From the NCBI RefSeq assembly GCF_013166605.1, contig NZ_JABKKF010000002.1, forward strand, positions 248,001 to 312,000: a DNA stretch of 64,000 bases, written 5' to 3'. Positions 44,663 through 53,781 of this stretch are shown here, one piece after another; position 1 is the first letter of the stretch, and each line of letters opens with the position of its first letter. A program made the position numbers and the translations under genes. The notes under the pieces are model-generated. The model was not told the origin of the DNA. It ran no database searches and worked only from the letters and a program-made list of their open reading frames with translations. The DNA comes from Xylanibacter muris (lineage in GTDB: Bacteria; Bacteroidota; Bacteroidia; Bacteroidales; Bacteroidaceae).

Positions 44663-46594
44663 TTATTTCAATGTTACGATTATTTGGCTGATATAAAGTG
44701 CTCCAACTTTGTTGTTGGCAATTGTGAAGTACTTATAGTTGCCTGAGCTGAGGTCGAATGTCTCTGTATAGACCTTGCTGTTACCTTCTACTTTACTTGT
44801 AGACTTTGCTGTGAATGCATTTTCCGTGGGGTGGGCGGCGTTGCCGGCGTAGAAACTGTATGAAGGATCATATTTTGTTGTTGCAACAGGTGTGAAGATG
44901 ATTGTCACACTCTGGATGTCGCTTCCGAATGCAGTCTGGTTGAAGATGAATCCTTGTTTTTTCTCATCAGAATCGCTTCCCTGCATTTGTATGCCCGTTC
45001 CGTTTTTACCGTCTGCAATACATATTTTTGCACCTTTATATGTTATATTGTCATAGCTCCATGTGTACCATGTGCTTGGATTAGAAACGTCCATACCGGG
45101 ATATGAGTTTGTACCGAGCTCTACATCACCTATTTTGTTCTTGATGATTATGTCTGCTGTCATGCCGTCGCCAGTTACAGGAGGTTCGGGGTCTTCAGTA
45201 CCTTCTACAGAGAAGTCCTTAACGTCATCGTTTGAGCGCGGAACAATCTGCGCTGCACCGTTATACAGTGTTGCAATGCCGGTTATGCTTCCGGTCTTGG
45301 TGTTGTCGATGGTGTTATTTGTGAATGTGCATCCCTGATTTGCATATACTGTAAAGTTTGTTCCCCCTGTTGTAAAGGTATGTGTGCCGGCTCCCCATTT
45401 GTTGTTTTCTGTGGTCGTGGCATTGTTCACCATGACAGTCATGCCCTGATATGCGGCAAGGTTTGCAAGGTCGGCTGCACTGATGGTCAAAGGATTTACG
45501 GTTGCCGTTCCAATCTTTTCAACGTTACACCAAGTATCGTCCTTAGCACCTGTTATCTCATACATGCCTTTGTAATCCAGTGCTTTTGCCTTACCTGCAA
45601 TGAGGGTTACCTTCACTTTGTCGCCTGTCTTGAGACCGAGAGTCTTTGGCTCTACCTGACTGCCGTACAGCACAACACCCTGTCCCGGTTCTGTTGCGTT
45701 TTCCATTGCAACAAAAAGATTGTTTGTTGTGTAGTTGCCATTTTCCGTATCGTTCTGTACAACTCCCTCGAAGTAGCGGTTTGTCGTTGCATCGATAACA
45801 GTTCCCTCTGATGACATCATGCCTTTTATCTCGGCAATGGTGATAGGAGTGGCATCGCCTGCAGGAGGAACTACTGTGCCACCTTCGCCAAGGTCAATTT
45901 CCTGTCCGCCCTCGCCTGTTGTGAGTGAGATGTCGTCAAGCCGTATCGCAGAGCTTATGCCTGCTTCAAATTTGATGTAGAGTTCTCCGGTTGCCTGTTT
46001 GAGAGTGAAGTCAGACGTAGCGTATATCCAATAAGGATGATTTTGGTCTCCGTCGTTCTTTGTGTAAGTAACTGGACACCATGTCGTTCCGTCAGCACTT
46101 AATGATACTGTGAATTTAGATGCATCGAAATTGTTGTCGTATGAACCATCGCTTTCGTTTCTTAAAGAAGAACTTGCACCGAAGGTGAGTCGCAGTTTTG
46201 TCTGTTCAGAGGTAAGTGCGATCTTGTTTATAACGAAATTTGCAGACTTGCCGAAGAAGATGACGTTAGGTCCTGATGCGTTGTCGTATGCACCGGTACT
46301 GGAGATGCCGGAACTACGTACAGATGCGTTTGTTCCGCTATATGTTACATTTGATGCTCCGCTACCGTTTCTTACCCATCCTGTATATACGTCTACAAAT
46401 GGTTTGTCTGAGGCGGAAGCATCGTTTCCTACGGTTTCATTATAGATATAGGCAATAGGTTCGCCTCCAGTATTGTCACCACCTGTGTTTCCACCGCCTC
46501 CCGGTATTCCGTATGGTTCTGGAACGTCGTCACATGCTGTGAATGTGAATGCGGCCATTGCGATGGCCATGATTGAAAAAATCTTTTTATTCAT
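44663..46594 (-). CDS. Large DUF5689 surface lipoprotein
   Basis: 643 residues from ATG 46594, where the lipoprotein signal MNKKIFSIMAIAMAAFTFTAC begins (Cys21); a Gly-rich linker follows. Three parts: jelly-roll (about 45-235, Thr/Ser-rich, IRLDDISLTTGEGG), a DUF5689/OB-fold-like part (250-455, PITIAEIKGMM, YFEGVVQND, GDKVKVTL) and a second jelly-roll (475-643). Third gene of the barrel-DUF5689-DUF5689 transcript. Probably binds the substrate at the surface for the barrel. Such domains also occur next to secreted nucleases. Confidence 0.8.
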   Translation of the reverse strand: MNKKIFSIMAIAMAAFTFTACDDVPEPYGIPGGGGNTGGDNTGGEPIAYIYNETVGNDASASDKPFVDVYTGWVRNGSGASNVTYSGTNASVRSSGISSTGAYDNASGPNVIFFGKSANFVINKIALTSEQTKLRLTFGASSSLRNESDGSYDNNFDASKFTVSLSADGTTWCPVTYTKNDGDQNHPYWIYATSDFTLKQATGELYIKFEAGISSAIRLDDISLTTGEGGQEIDLGEGGTVVPPAGDATPITIAEIKGMMSSEGTVIDATTNRYFEGVVQNDTENGNYTTNNLFVAMENATEPGQGVVLYGSQVEPKTLGLKTGDKVKVTLIAGKAKALDYKGMYEITGAKDDTWCNVEKIGTATVNPLTISAADLANLAAYQGMTVMVNNATTTENNKWGAGTHTFTTGGTNFTVYANQGCTFTNNTIDNTKTGSITGIATLYNGAAQIVPRSNDDVKDFSVEGTEDPEPPVTGDGMTADIIIKNKIGDVELGTNSYPGMDVSNPSTWYTWSYDNITYKGAKICIADGKNGTGIQMQGSDSDEKKQGFIFNQTAFGSDIQSVTIIFTPVATTKYDPSYSFYAGNAAHPTENAFTAKSTSKVEGNSKVYTETFDLSSGNYKYFTIANNKVGALYISQIIVTLK

Positions 46595-46620
46595 AAATAT
46601 AGTTGTATTTAGTATTGTTA

Positions 46621-47523
46621 TTATTCTGTAACTTCCTGTATGTCTGAATACTCGCGCAGCAATACCTGCCAAGTGGTGCCATAACGTGTGAAAATGCCGG
46701 TTATGTTAACGTTTCCCTGGGGCATTACGACACCTGCAAAGTCGGCATACAGGCTCGTGCGCATTACAAACTGATTTTCGCTGTATCCCTGTATCGCCCA
46801 GCTCTTGCCGTTTCCGTATTCCCTTACTTCGTCTGTATCGGGGCAGAACACATTTACACCGTCAGCATTTCCTATTCTGACGTTTTTTACAGTCATGAGT
46901 TTTCCGTTGTTTTCTTCAATGTAGTTTTTGTCGGAAACTTTGCTGAGGTCGAATACTTCCGGCTCGACCTTAGACGCGTCTGCTGTTCCCAGGAGCTTGA
47001 AATGCTGATGCCATAGCGAACGTGCAATCCTGTTCGGTGTGGTTCTTATATTACCGCTTTTCGACTTGCTTGTATAAGGCATTCCTATTTGCGGCTGGAA
47101 TCCGTAGCATCCTATATACAGGTCCTTTAAATTGACTAATATTTCCTGACCTACAGGCAGGTATGAATAAAGTCCGCCCTGACCTATGCAGATCAGTATT
47201 GCTCCGGTTTCATCCTTTACGGAAATCTGGTTGTAGATATTCCCTTCTATATCGTTTCCCGTCACACGCACTTTTATCTGCACGTCTTCCTTTATGCGTG
47301 CGGTGTCGTGCTGGTTTTTCAATGTTGCGGCATACAGGCTTTTCAGTTCCTTTATGGAAATAAGCTTGTTCGCATCTTCCTCTATAGAGTTGTTGCCGTA
47401 TGCGTTCTTAGTGTCCGGAGCATTCCAGTCTGTGTCGAATCCGTAGTCTTCGCCACCCATACATCCTGCCAGGACTGTGCATACAAATGCTGTGAGGATA
47501 TATTTGATCTTTTTCATGTTCAT
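46621..47523 (-). CDS. DUF5689 lipoprotein
   Basis: 300 residues; signal MNMKKIKYILTAFVCTVLAGC with lipobox LAGC. Mature part has the DUF5689 pattern ISIKELKSLYAA, QIKVRVTGNDIEGNIYNQISVKD split over a beta-barrel, ILICIGQGGLY and VGQEILVNLKDLYIG. It lies 8 bases after the barrel gene and 26 before the larger DUF5689 gene. Likely the surface partner of the barrel, in the place SusD holds in sugar systems. Confidence 0.85.
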   Translation of the reverse strand: MNMKKIKYILTAFVCTVLAGCMGGEDYGFDTDWNAPDTKNAYGNNSIEEDANKLISIKELKSLYAATLKNQHDTARIKEDVQIKVRVTGNDIEGNIYNQISVKDETGAILICIGQGGLYSYLPVGQEILVNLKDLYIGCYGFQPQIGMPYTSKSKSGNIRTTPNRIARSLWHQHFKLLGTADASKVEPEVFDLSKVSDKNYIEENNGKLMTVKNVRIGNADGVNVFCPDTDEVREYGNGKSWAIQGYSENQFVMRTSLYADFAGVVMPQGNVNITGIFTRYGTTWQVLLREYSDIQEVTE

Positions 47524-47531
47524 TTCAGTGT

Positions 47532-50084
47532 TTAGAATTTATATGTTATGTTCAGCATTCCGTTTGTTCCGTATGCATAGAACTTCATGGGGTTCTTTGA
47601 GAACTTGTAGGTTCGCGCGTTTCCGCTTTGCGTATAGTCGCTGCGGCTTTGCTCGTATCCTCCTGTCACAATATCGCGGTTGTTGAGAACGTTTGTAAGT
47701 GTCAGGTTGATAGACAGCGATCCGCGCTTCAGGTAAATGCTTCGGCCGATAGATGCATCGAGCATGAATCCTCCCTTGCCTTCGGCTTGGTCGAGCACGC
47801 CGGGAAGGATGTTGTCCTGTGCATCGAACACGTCTTTGTATGCTTCATGACGGTTTTTAAGTGAGCTTGCATACCTGAAGCTTGGAGAATATGACAGGAA
47901 GATTCGGTCGTAGTAGTTGCCGTTGAGGTCGATATACCATCCGTTTGAATGATAGCTCAGGCCGAGGCTCATTGCCGTGAGCGGTGTGCCGTTTTCGCGC
48001 ATATCCTTATTGTAGCATATCTCTTCCGTGTATTTTGCAGATGTGGAGTTCATGTAGCGCACTGTTGAGTTGTCGGCATATTTAGCCTCGCTCATCTGTC
48101 CGAGAAGCTTTACGCTCCATGCAGAGTTGAGTTTTATGTTTGCGCCAAGTTCCACTCCGTAGTACTCTTTCTCAACATCGGTGAACGAAATGTATGTGAA
48201 TGAGTTCACGTCATCATAATAGAAGTTCTGCCATTCCGTTCCGTCCTTCACGCGTGAGTAGTATCCGCTGAGCGATAGGTTCAGCCATGACGAGCGTAGC
48301 TGATATCCGAGTTCGGCAGACATTACCTTTTCGTTTTTAAGGTTTGTTACGAAGTCGTTGTTGATTTCCGGAGCGGCGAACGATGCGGAAGGGGTGGGGG
48401 TGCGCAGTTCATATCCGATGCCGAGTGCTATGGTGTTGCCTCGTCCGAGGTTTATGTTGGCTCCGGCCTTTGCCCCTCCGTCGAGGAATCTTGCCGTGCC
48501 GCTCTTGCCGAACGAGTTGTCCTTGGCGAGTCCGTTGCGCATCTTGCCGTCACGCTGCATAGAAGTGGCTCCTACGCGTCCGCTTACGAAAGCGTGGAAA
48601 GAGCGGAGTGTTGTCTTGTAGGTCGCCCATGCGTTGGCCTTGTCTACGAGGATATTGTAGTTGTAGCCGAACTTGTCGCCCTCGCGCACCTCGCCGTTGG
48701 GATTATTCAGGTCGTATTGAATCTCGTCGGAGCCTGTGGGGTATGTACCGAGTGCGTATGTGTTTATATTATGGTAAATGCCGGCTCCGAGAAGATCCTC
48801 CATTGTCTGGTAGTGCATGCCCTTTGTAGTCGACAGGGCTATTCCGAGATTGAGCGTGGAGTTTTTCGACAGCTCGGTCTGGAGTGAGGATGAGAGATTG
48901 AGCACAAACTGGTCGTTGTTCTTTGCCTGTATGTAGTACATGGCGTCCTTGCCCTGTGCGGCAAGCTGCTGGTTGGAGTAGTAGAGACGGTCCCAGTTTA
49001 TCTGGCGGTTGGCCTTTGACTCCGTCCAGAAGTTGTATGAAGTCTGCCAGTCTGCAAGATTCTGGTCAGTACGGTTGAGAACATTCGTCTCGTCCCATAC
49101 GTCATAGAAGTTTGACGGCAGGTTTTTCCAATAGTTCGGATGCGGGTTGTCCGAGTTGCTGTAGTTGAGCTTTGTGCTTTTATAGTGGCTGTATTTTCCG
49201 CTGAGTGCCGTTGTAAGCTTCATGTCGTCGCTGATTTTCCAGTCCCATGTCAGCAGGGCTGTCGGTGCGTAGTCGTTCACGACGCGTGAGTTGCGCTTCT
49301 TTCCGTTCTGATATCCCCAGTAGGGGTTGTAGTAGCGGTCGTTTGCCAGCCAATATACCTCGTCTGTGGCGGCACCCTGTGATGCGCGTTCCGTGGGGTT
49401 GCCCCATGTGACGAGCGACAGGCTGTGATTGTCGTTGATGACCTTTTCAACCCCGAGGAAGTATGACAGCGAGTTGTAGAATGTGCCTTCCACATATCCG
49501 CGGTCTGCCCAGCGGTACATCACACCGGCAGACAGCGCCCATCCCTTTTCGTTGATACCGGTGTTGTATGTGTATCCTGCGCGCAGGGTGTAGTTGCGGT
49601 TGGCTCCGCTGAGGGTCACGCGGTTGCCCACGGGCTGTGACGACGGGCGGAAGTTGTAGTTGTTCGAGCCTCCCATTGCCGACATCGCGAAGTTGTTGTT
49701 TTCGAACGGCAGGGCAAACTCCACGTTGCGTGTCTGTGCGTTCAGTCCTCCGATCATCGAATAGCGGAACTGTCCCGACTCGACGTCGTTCATTGGTGCG
49801 CCGTTGATGTAGATTTCATTATACTTCTGGTTGAAGGCACGGTATCTGAACCTTACCGGGCTGAACAGGTAGCCCACCTGGCTTGCGTAAAGATTACTGT
49901 TGGAATTGATGATGCTTACGTTCTGCGACATGTCATCGTCCTCTCCGAGCTGTGCCTCAGTGAAAGTGAAGGCCTGTTCCGACTGTTCTGAATCTTTCTG
50001 TGTTTGCGTTTCGATTGTGTTTTGTGCAAACACAGGTGCAGAGCAGCATAGAGCCATCATTGCTAATTTCAGCGTTTTCTGCAT
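47532..50084 (-). CDS. TonB-dependent receptor-like outer-membrane barrel
   Basis: 850 residues, signal peptide MQKTLKLAMMALCCSAPVFA-Q. A short plug-like region (SNLYASQVGYLFSPVRFRYRAFNQKYNEIYINGAPMNDV) without the CarboxypepD_reg domain of SusC, then about 22 amphipathic strands ending in YGTNGMLNITYKF (terminal Phe). Probably an importer of a substrate prepared outside. First gene of the three-gene unit; promoter TTTG-N19-TTACTTTG upstream. Confidence 0.88.
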   Translation of the reverse strand: MQKTLKLAMMALCCSAPVFAQNTIETQTQKDSEQSEQAFTFTEAQLGEDDDMSQNVSIINSNSNLYASQVGYLFSPVRFRYRAFNQKYNEIYINGAPMNDVESGQFRYSMIGGLNAQTRNVEFALPFENNNFAMSAMGGSNNYNFRPSSQPVGNRVTLSGANRNYTLRAGYTYNTGINEKGWALSAGVMYRWADRGYVEGTFYNSLSYFLGVEKVINDNHSLSLVTWGNPTERASQGAATDEVYWLANDRYYNPYWGYQNGKKRNSRVVNDYAPTALLTWDWKISDDMKLTTALSGKYSHYKSTKLNYSNSDNPHPNYWKNLPSNFYDVWDETNVLNRTDQNLADWQTSYNFWTESKANRQINWDRLYYSNQQLAAQGKDAMYYIQAKNNDQFVLNLSSSLQTELSKNSTLNLGIALSTTKGMHYQTMEDLLGAGIYHNINTYALGTYPTGSDEIQYDLNNPNGEVREGDKFGYNYNILVDKANAWATYKTTLRSFHAFVSGRVGATSMQRDGKMRNGLAKDNSFGKSGTARFLDGGAKAGANINLGRGNTIALGIGYELRTPTPSASFAAPEINNDFVTNLKNEKVMSAELGYQLRSSWLNLSLSGYYSRVKDGTEWQNFYYDDVNSFTYISFTDVEKEYYGVELGANIKLNSAWSVKLLGQMSEAKYADNSTVRYMNSTSAKYTEEICYNKDMRENGTPLTAMSLGLSYHSNGWYIDLNGNYYDRIFLSYSPSFRYASSLKNRHEAYKDVFDAQDNILPGVLDQAEGKGGFMLDASIGRSIYLKRGSLSINLTLTNVLNNRDIVTGGYEQSRSDYTQSGNARTYKFSKNPMKFYAYGTNGMLNITYKF

Positions 50085-50120
50085 AGAGTATTATTTTAAT
50101 AAAAAATTTGTAATATGATG

Positions 50121-50151
50121 CAAAGTAACAAAAAAATATTTAATGCTCAAA
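50121..50151 (-). promoter_or_regulatory. Promoter of barrel-DUF5689 operon
   Basis: Minus strand: TTTG (50148-50151), 19-base spacer, TTACTTTG (50121-50128), one base off the -7 consensus. Confidence 0.65.
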
Positions 50152-50264
50152 AGCTTTTTTATTAAAAAACTGTCGGGCACCATGTTTTGACGTGTATTTT
50201 GAACGTAGTATGCCATCCGCTGTGTGTAAAGAATAGGATGACGGAAAGCGGATGGCAAATGTTA

Positions 50265-50355
50265 AAAGTGTATTTGGCCTGAATACAGAGTGTATGTAGG
50301 CTGAATACACAGTGTATCCAGCCTACATACACAGTGTATATGGCCTGAATACACT
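50265..50355. repeat. Tandem array, exact 22-bp period
   Basis: AGTGTAT occurs at 50267, 50289, 50311 and 50333, each 22 bases on, with a decayed fifth unit. Each unit holds the dyad ATACAC-A-GTGTAT, and GGCTGAATAC / GCCTACATAC alternate at the junctions. It lies in the divergent region between the barrel operon (minus) and the EEP nuclease (plus), roughly 115-205 bases upstream of the barrel promoter. The rest of 50152-50596 shows nothing I can name. Confidence 0.9.
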
Positions 50356-50596
50356 TTATGAATAGTATGGCTGTTTTTTGCATATTGGCATAATTTCTTA
50401 TCTTTGTTATATATTTACTTGGCCGTGGTGATACTGTCGAGGCCAGATGCTGCGGCTCCGGTCTTTGCCTCCGGTGTGTCCGCCTGAATAATCTTTGCTC
50501 AAAGCCCTATATTAAGGTATATATATTGTCATATTTGCATGTTTGCCGTGCAGATGTAAGAAAAATGAATAAAAAACTTGTCAAGGCATGGTTGTT

Positions 50597-50612
50597 TCGT
50601 CAAAATTGACGA
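50597..50612. promoter_or_regulatory. Palindrome in the EEP nuclease promoter
   Basis: TCGTCAAAATTGACGA has 7-bp arms around AA. It directly precedes and overlaps the -7-like box GATATTTG (50611-50618), a usual place for an operator. Confidence 0.45.
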
Positions 50613-50650
50613 TATTTGCATCCAAAATTTAAAACATCATATAATACAAA

Positions 50651-51706
50651 ATGAAAAAGCTATTCTCATTATTGGCGTTGGTGCTGTTTGTAAGTGTCGG
50701 CACAATGCAGGCCCAGCAGAAGAAATACTCTGTATATGCGGCCGGTTTTTATAATTTGGAGAACTTGTTTGATACATGTCACGATGCCGGAAAGAACGAT
50801 TATGAATTTCTTCCTGACGGTTCATATAAATGGAACGGCATAAAGTATTCCCATAAGCTGCGTAACCTTTCGAAAGTGCTTGCAGACATGGGCACCGACA
50901 TGATGTCGAAGAATATAGGCTGCGCCTTTATCGGAGTGTCTGAGGTGGAGAACGCCAAGGTGCTGACCGATCTTCTCAATACAGAGCCTGTAAGTGAGAG
51001 AGGATATAGGTTTGCTCACATTGAAGGTCCCGACCGCCGCGGTGTAGACTGTGCGCTGTTGTATAATCCGCGCCTGTTTGACGTAAAGGACATACACCTT
51101 TATCCCTTTGTACAGGAACTGGCCAAGGACAGCAACTACCATACACGCGGATTCCTTACAGTCAAGGGTATTATGGCCGGTGAGCCTCTGGCTGTAATAG
51201 TATGCCATCTGCCGAGCCGTTTCAACGGTTCCCAATACCGCGAGTCGGGTGCGCGTCAGATGCGTCATCTGAAGGATTCGCTTATGAAGGCCGAGCCGGG
51301 ACTGAAGGTGCTCGTGATGGGCGACATGAATGACGACCCGATGGACAAGAGCATGGCGTACGGCCTTGGTGGAAAGAGGAATATTAAGGATGTGAAAGAG
51401 GGCGACATGTATAATCCATGGTGGAATATACTTGCCAAGGAGGGCAAGGGCACGCTGGCCTATAACGGAAGCTGGAACCTCTTCGACCAGATACTGATAT
51501 CCCACAATCTTGTGAACAGTGACGGGGCAAAAGACTATTCGGAGCTGAAATATCTTAAGCATCAGATATTCCGCAGGGACTACCTGATACAGCAGGAGGG
51601 CAAGTATAAGGGGAATCCTAAGCGTACGCATGCCGGCGGGGTGTGGCTTGACGGATACAGCGACCATTTGCCGGTGGTCATGTATCTTGTGAAGGAGCAG
51701 AAATGA
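50651..51706 (+). CDS. Secreted endonuclease/exonuclease/phosphatase family protein
   Basis: 351 residues, signal peptide MKKLFSLLALVLFVSVGTMQA-Q. Metal-dependent DNase I-like fold: FYNLENLFDT (Asn), IGVSEVENAKVL (Glu ligand), VIVCHLPSR, VLVMGDMNDDP (Asp/Asn) and the final SDHLPVVMYL (His). Cuts phosphodiesters of nucleic acids or other organic phosphates in the periplasm. Faces the barrel-DUF5689 operon; the UDG-family gene follows after 25 bases. Confidence 0.9.
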   Translation: MKKLFSLLALVLFVSVGTMQAQQKKYSVYAAGFYNLENLFDTCHDAGKNDYEFLPDGSYKWNGIKYSHKLRNLSKVLADMGTDMMSKNIGCAFIGVSEVENAKVLTDLLNTEPVSERGYRFAHIEGPDRRGVDCALLYNPRLFDVKDIHLYPFVQELAKDSNYHTRGFLTVKGIMAGEPLAVIVCHLPSRFNGSQYRESGARQMRHLKDSLMKAEPGLKVLVMGDMNDDPMDKSMAYGLGGKRNIKDVKEGDMYNPWWNILAKEGKGTLAYNGSWNLFDQILISHNLVNSDGAKDYSELKYLKHQIFRRDYLIQQEGKYKGNPKRTHAGGVWLDGYSDHLPVVMYLVKEQK

Positions 51707-51731
51707 CATCCGCCATTCAAAAGAACCATAT

Positions 51732-52334
51732 ATGGACAGTCAGATAGAGGCGCATCCTTTTGAGCCGTTTCTTCCGGATAATGCCCGGCTTCTTATGCTG
51801 GGCACCTTTCCGCCTGCGGCCCACCGGTGGTGTATGAGGTTTTATTACCCTAATTTCACAAACGACATGTGGCGTATATTCGGTGTGTGCTTTTACGGCG
51901 ACAAGATGCATTTTGTCAGGCAGGAGGAAAAGACGTATGACCTTGACGCCATCAAGCCTTTTCTTGTAGGGAAAGGGATTGCGATGTATGATACAGCCGC
52001 AAAGGTCATAAGGACAAGGAACACCGCTTCAGACAAGGACCTCCGGATAGTGGAGCCGGCTGACCTCGATGCCATGTTGTGCCGTCTTCGCCATTGTGTG
52101 GCCGTGATTACCGCCGGGCAGCTTGCCACGGAAGTGTTTTGCCGAATGTTTGGCATCAGTGTGCCGAAAGTGGGGGAGTATAGTGAATTTGAGTTTGTCC
52201 CTTCTTCGGATACCGGTCTAAGGCGGATCATACGCCTGTACCGTATGCCGAGTTCCTCAAGGGCTTATCCCATGAAGGTGGAGAATAAGGCAGCATATTA
52301 TAATAAGGTGTTTGCATGGCTCCGTATGCTGTAG
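51732..52334 (+). CDS. Uracil-DNA glycosylase-family protein
   Basis: 200 residues. Opens with ARLLMLGTFPPAAHRWCMRF (motif 1 place), middle VAVITAGQLATEVF, and ends with YRMPSSSRAYPM, the family's motif 4 with Ser-rich loop. No signal peptide. Likely removes damaged bases from DNA, but the motifs differ from classical Ung, so base choice is unknown. Between EEP nuclease and udk, all close on the plus strand. Confidence 0.82.
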   Translation: MDSQIEAHPFEPFLPDNARLLMLGTFPPAAHRWCMRFYYPNFTNDMWRIFGVCFYGDKMHFVRQEEKTYDLDAIKPFLVGKGIAMYDTAAKVIRTRNTASDKDLRIVEPADLDAMLCRLRHCVAVITAGQLATEVFCRMFGISVPKVGEYSEFEFVPSSDTGLRRIIRLYRMPSSSRAYPMKVENKAAYYNKVFAWLRML

Positions 52335-52395
52335 CGGAAGTCTTGCGTGACAGAGAGTTTTGGAATATATATAATAAAAGAATAACCGTATAGAA

Positions 52396-53016
52396 ATGAC
52401 TATAATCGGAGTTGCAGGTGGCACCGGTTCGGGAAAGACCACCGTAGTGAAAAAGATTGCAGACGCGCTGCCCCCTCATTGTGTGGCTGTCGTGCCGCTT
52501 GACTCGTATTATAACGATACCTCTCACATGACAGAGGAGGAGCGTCATGCCATAAATTTCGACCATCCGGATGCTTTCGACTGGAAACTGCTTATAGAGC
52601 ATATCAAGGCATTGAAGGCCGGAGAGGCCGTTGAGCAGCCGACATATTCATATATTAAGTGCAACCGTTTGCCGGAGACTGTTCATGTAGACCCTAAACC
52701 GGTGATAATCATAGAGGGGATAATGACGCTTCTCAACAAGAAATTGCGCGATATGATGGATCTCAGGATCTTTGTCGATACGGATTCCGACGAGCGGCTG
52801 ATAAGAAACATACGCAGGGATGTGGTGGAGCGCGGACGCACTGTCGGGATGGTGATAGACAGATATCTTGATGTATTGAAACCGATGCACGAGCAGTTTA
52901 TCGAGCCTACGAAGAAATACGCCGACTTGATTGTGCCTCAGGGCGGTGAGAACAAGAAAGGAATACACATACTGAAGACATATATCGAGGGTATCGTGCC
53001 TCACCAGAAGGGTTGA
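52396..53016 (+). CDS. udk: Uridine kinase
   Basis: 206 residues. Walker A GGTGSGKTT (residues 8-16), LDSYYND, FDHPDAFDW and NIRRDVVERGRT are uridine kinase motifs. Phosphorylates uridine and cytidine for salvage, a natural end point for nucleosides freed by the neighbouring nucleases. Preceded by 61 bases after the UDG gene. Confidence 0.95.
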   Translation: MTIIGVAGGTGSGKTTVVKKIADALPPHCVAVVPLDSYYNDTSHMTEEERHAINFDHPDAFDWKLLIEHIKALKAGEAVEQPTYSYIKCNRLPETVHVDPKPVIIIEGIMTLLNKKLRDMMDLRIFVDTDSDERLIRNIRRDVVERGRTVGMVIDRYLDVLKPMHEQFIEPTKKYADLIVPQGGENKKGIHILKTYIEGIVPHQKG

Positions 53017-53038
53017 CAGAGAAAAACTGTCAGCCCTT
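53008..53038 (+). terminator. Hairpin overlapping udk stop
   Basis: AAGGGTTGACAG pairs with CTGTCAGCCCTT (one U-G) around a 7-base loop; the udk stop codon lies in the left arm. No strong T-run follows. Confidence 0.55.
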
Positions 53039-53484
53039 GTATGCTTTAGTTTGACATAGGGATATTACCTTTCGTGGGATTATATCAAAATTTTGGAACA
53101 GCCTCCTTTTAGTTGATGTTGTCTTCGTTTTGACATTTTGTCTTTCTCCCTCACTACTTTGGATAGCATGAGCCTACCTATATTTTTCTCTCTGCTATAT
53201 CGATTCATTTAGAAACTATTTTAGTTTTTTTCTTCTCATCAATACGATAAGCGAGATTTCCAATATTCTCTGATTATAAGATTGATGAAAACTTATATGT
53301 ATAGATGCTGCCCCTTACACCAATAAAGGCAAAACACAAAAATGCAAGATTCTATTTTTTAAGATAAAATCTTGCATTTTGCATGTATAAATTCTTGTCG
53401 AAAGAATATATTGTCAGATTATCAACCTTCTATAGAAACTTATCCTGTTCTCTCGCTCATGAAGTTGTTCTGTCCCACGGGTGA
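53039..53484. other. Gene-free boundary before the TIR/RyR island
   Basis: No coding frame is supported. It holds one strong hairpin: AAAATGCAAGATT pairs perfectly with AATCTTGCATTTT (13 bp) at about 53340-53381, with an inner TAT/ATA and a T-rich loop. That could end the minus-strand RyR gene or the udk transcript, or mark the island edge. Base composition falls to AT-rich from here on. Confidence 0.5.
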
Positions 53485-53781
53485 TCATTCTTTCTTAATT
53501 ATTTTGAAACCAAGTTTCATGATAAGTTTTAATGTTTCTTGAGAAGTTTTACGATCATATTCTTTCTCCGTCTCAGTCAGTTCTTCGTATGGTACAAGAC
53601 AAGGATGGTGTTTTTTTGTATCATCACGTTCTTCTCCATACGTCCAACCATCCTTTATGCGGTTTTCAGACCACACTTCATGCACATTCTTCGCTATTTC
53701 TTCAGCCAGTGAGGCCAATTCCTTTGGCAGTACCACATCCTTTGTATCTATAGGCAGTGGAATGTAATTGTTTTTGTTCAT
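53485..53781 (-). CDS. Stand-alone RyR-domain protein
   Basis: 98 residues, almost wholly one ryanodine-receptor (RyR) repeat domain: PIDTKDVVLPKELASLAEEI, NVHEVWSENRIKDGWTYGEE, KKHHPCLVPYEELTETEKEY and DRKTSQETLKLIMKLGF. The aromatic and charged positions of the RyR pocket (W, GW-YG, HP-LVPY-L, DR) are intact. Prokaryotic RyR domains are thought to bind small ligands, perhaps nucleotide-derived; that is not proven. It is downstream of the TIR-NUDIX gene on the same strand with a 220-base gap, and their leaders share ACTAACAAAA near the start codons. Confidence 0.88.
   Translation of the reverse strand: MNKNNYIPLPIDTKDVVLPKELASLAEEIAKNVHEVWSENRIKDGWTYGEERDDTKKHHPCLVPYEELTETEKEYDRKTSQETLKLIMKLGFKIIKKE

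Noticed and set aside
47532..50084. SusC call for the barrel
   Set aside because: It lacks the N-terminal CarboxypepD_reg domain and a SusD partner; DUF5689 lipoproteins follow instead.
50822..51709. Long minus-strand frame (295 codons) opposite the EEP nuclease
   Set aside because: Antisense shadow; the plus strand has a signal peptide and all catalytic motifs.
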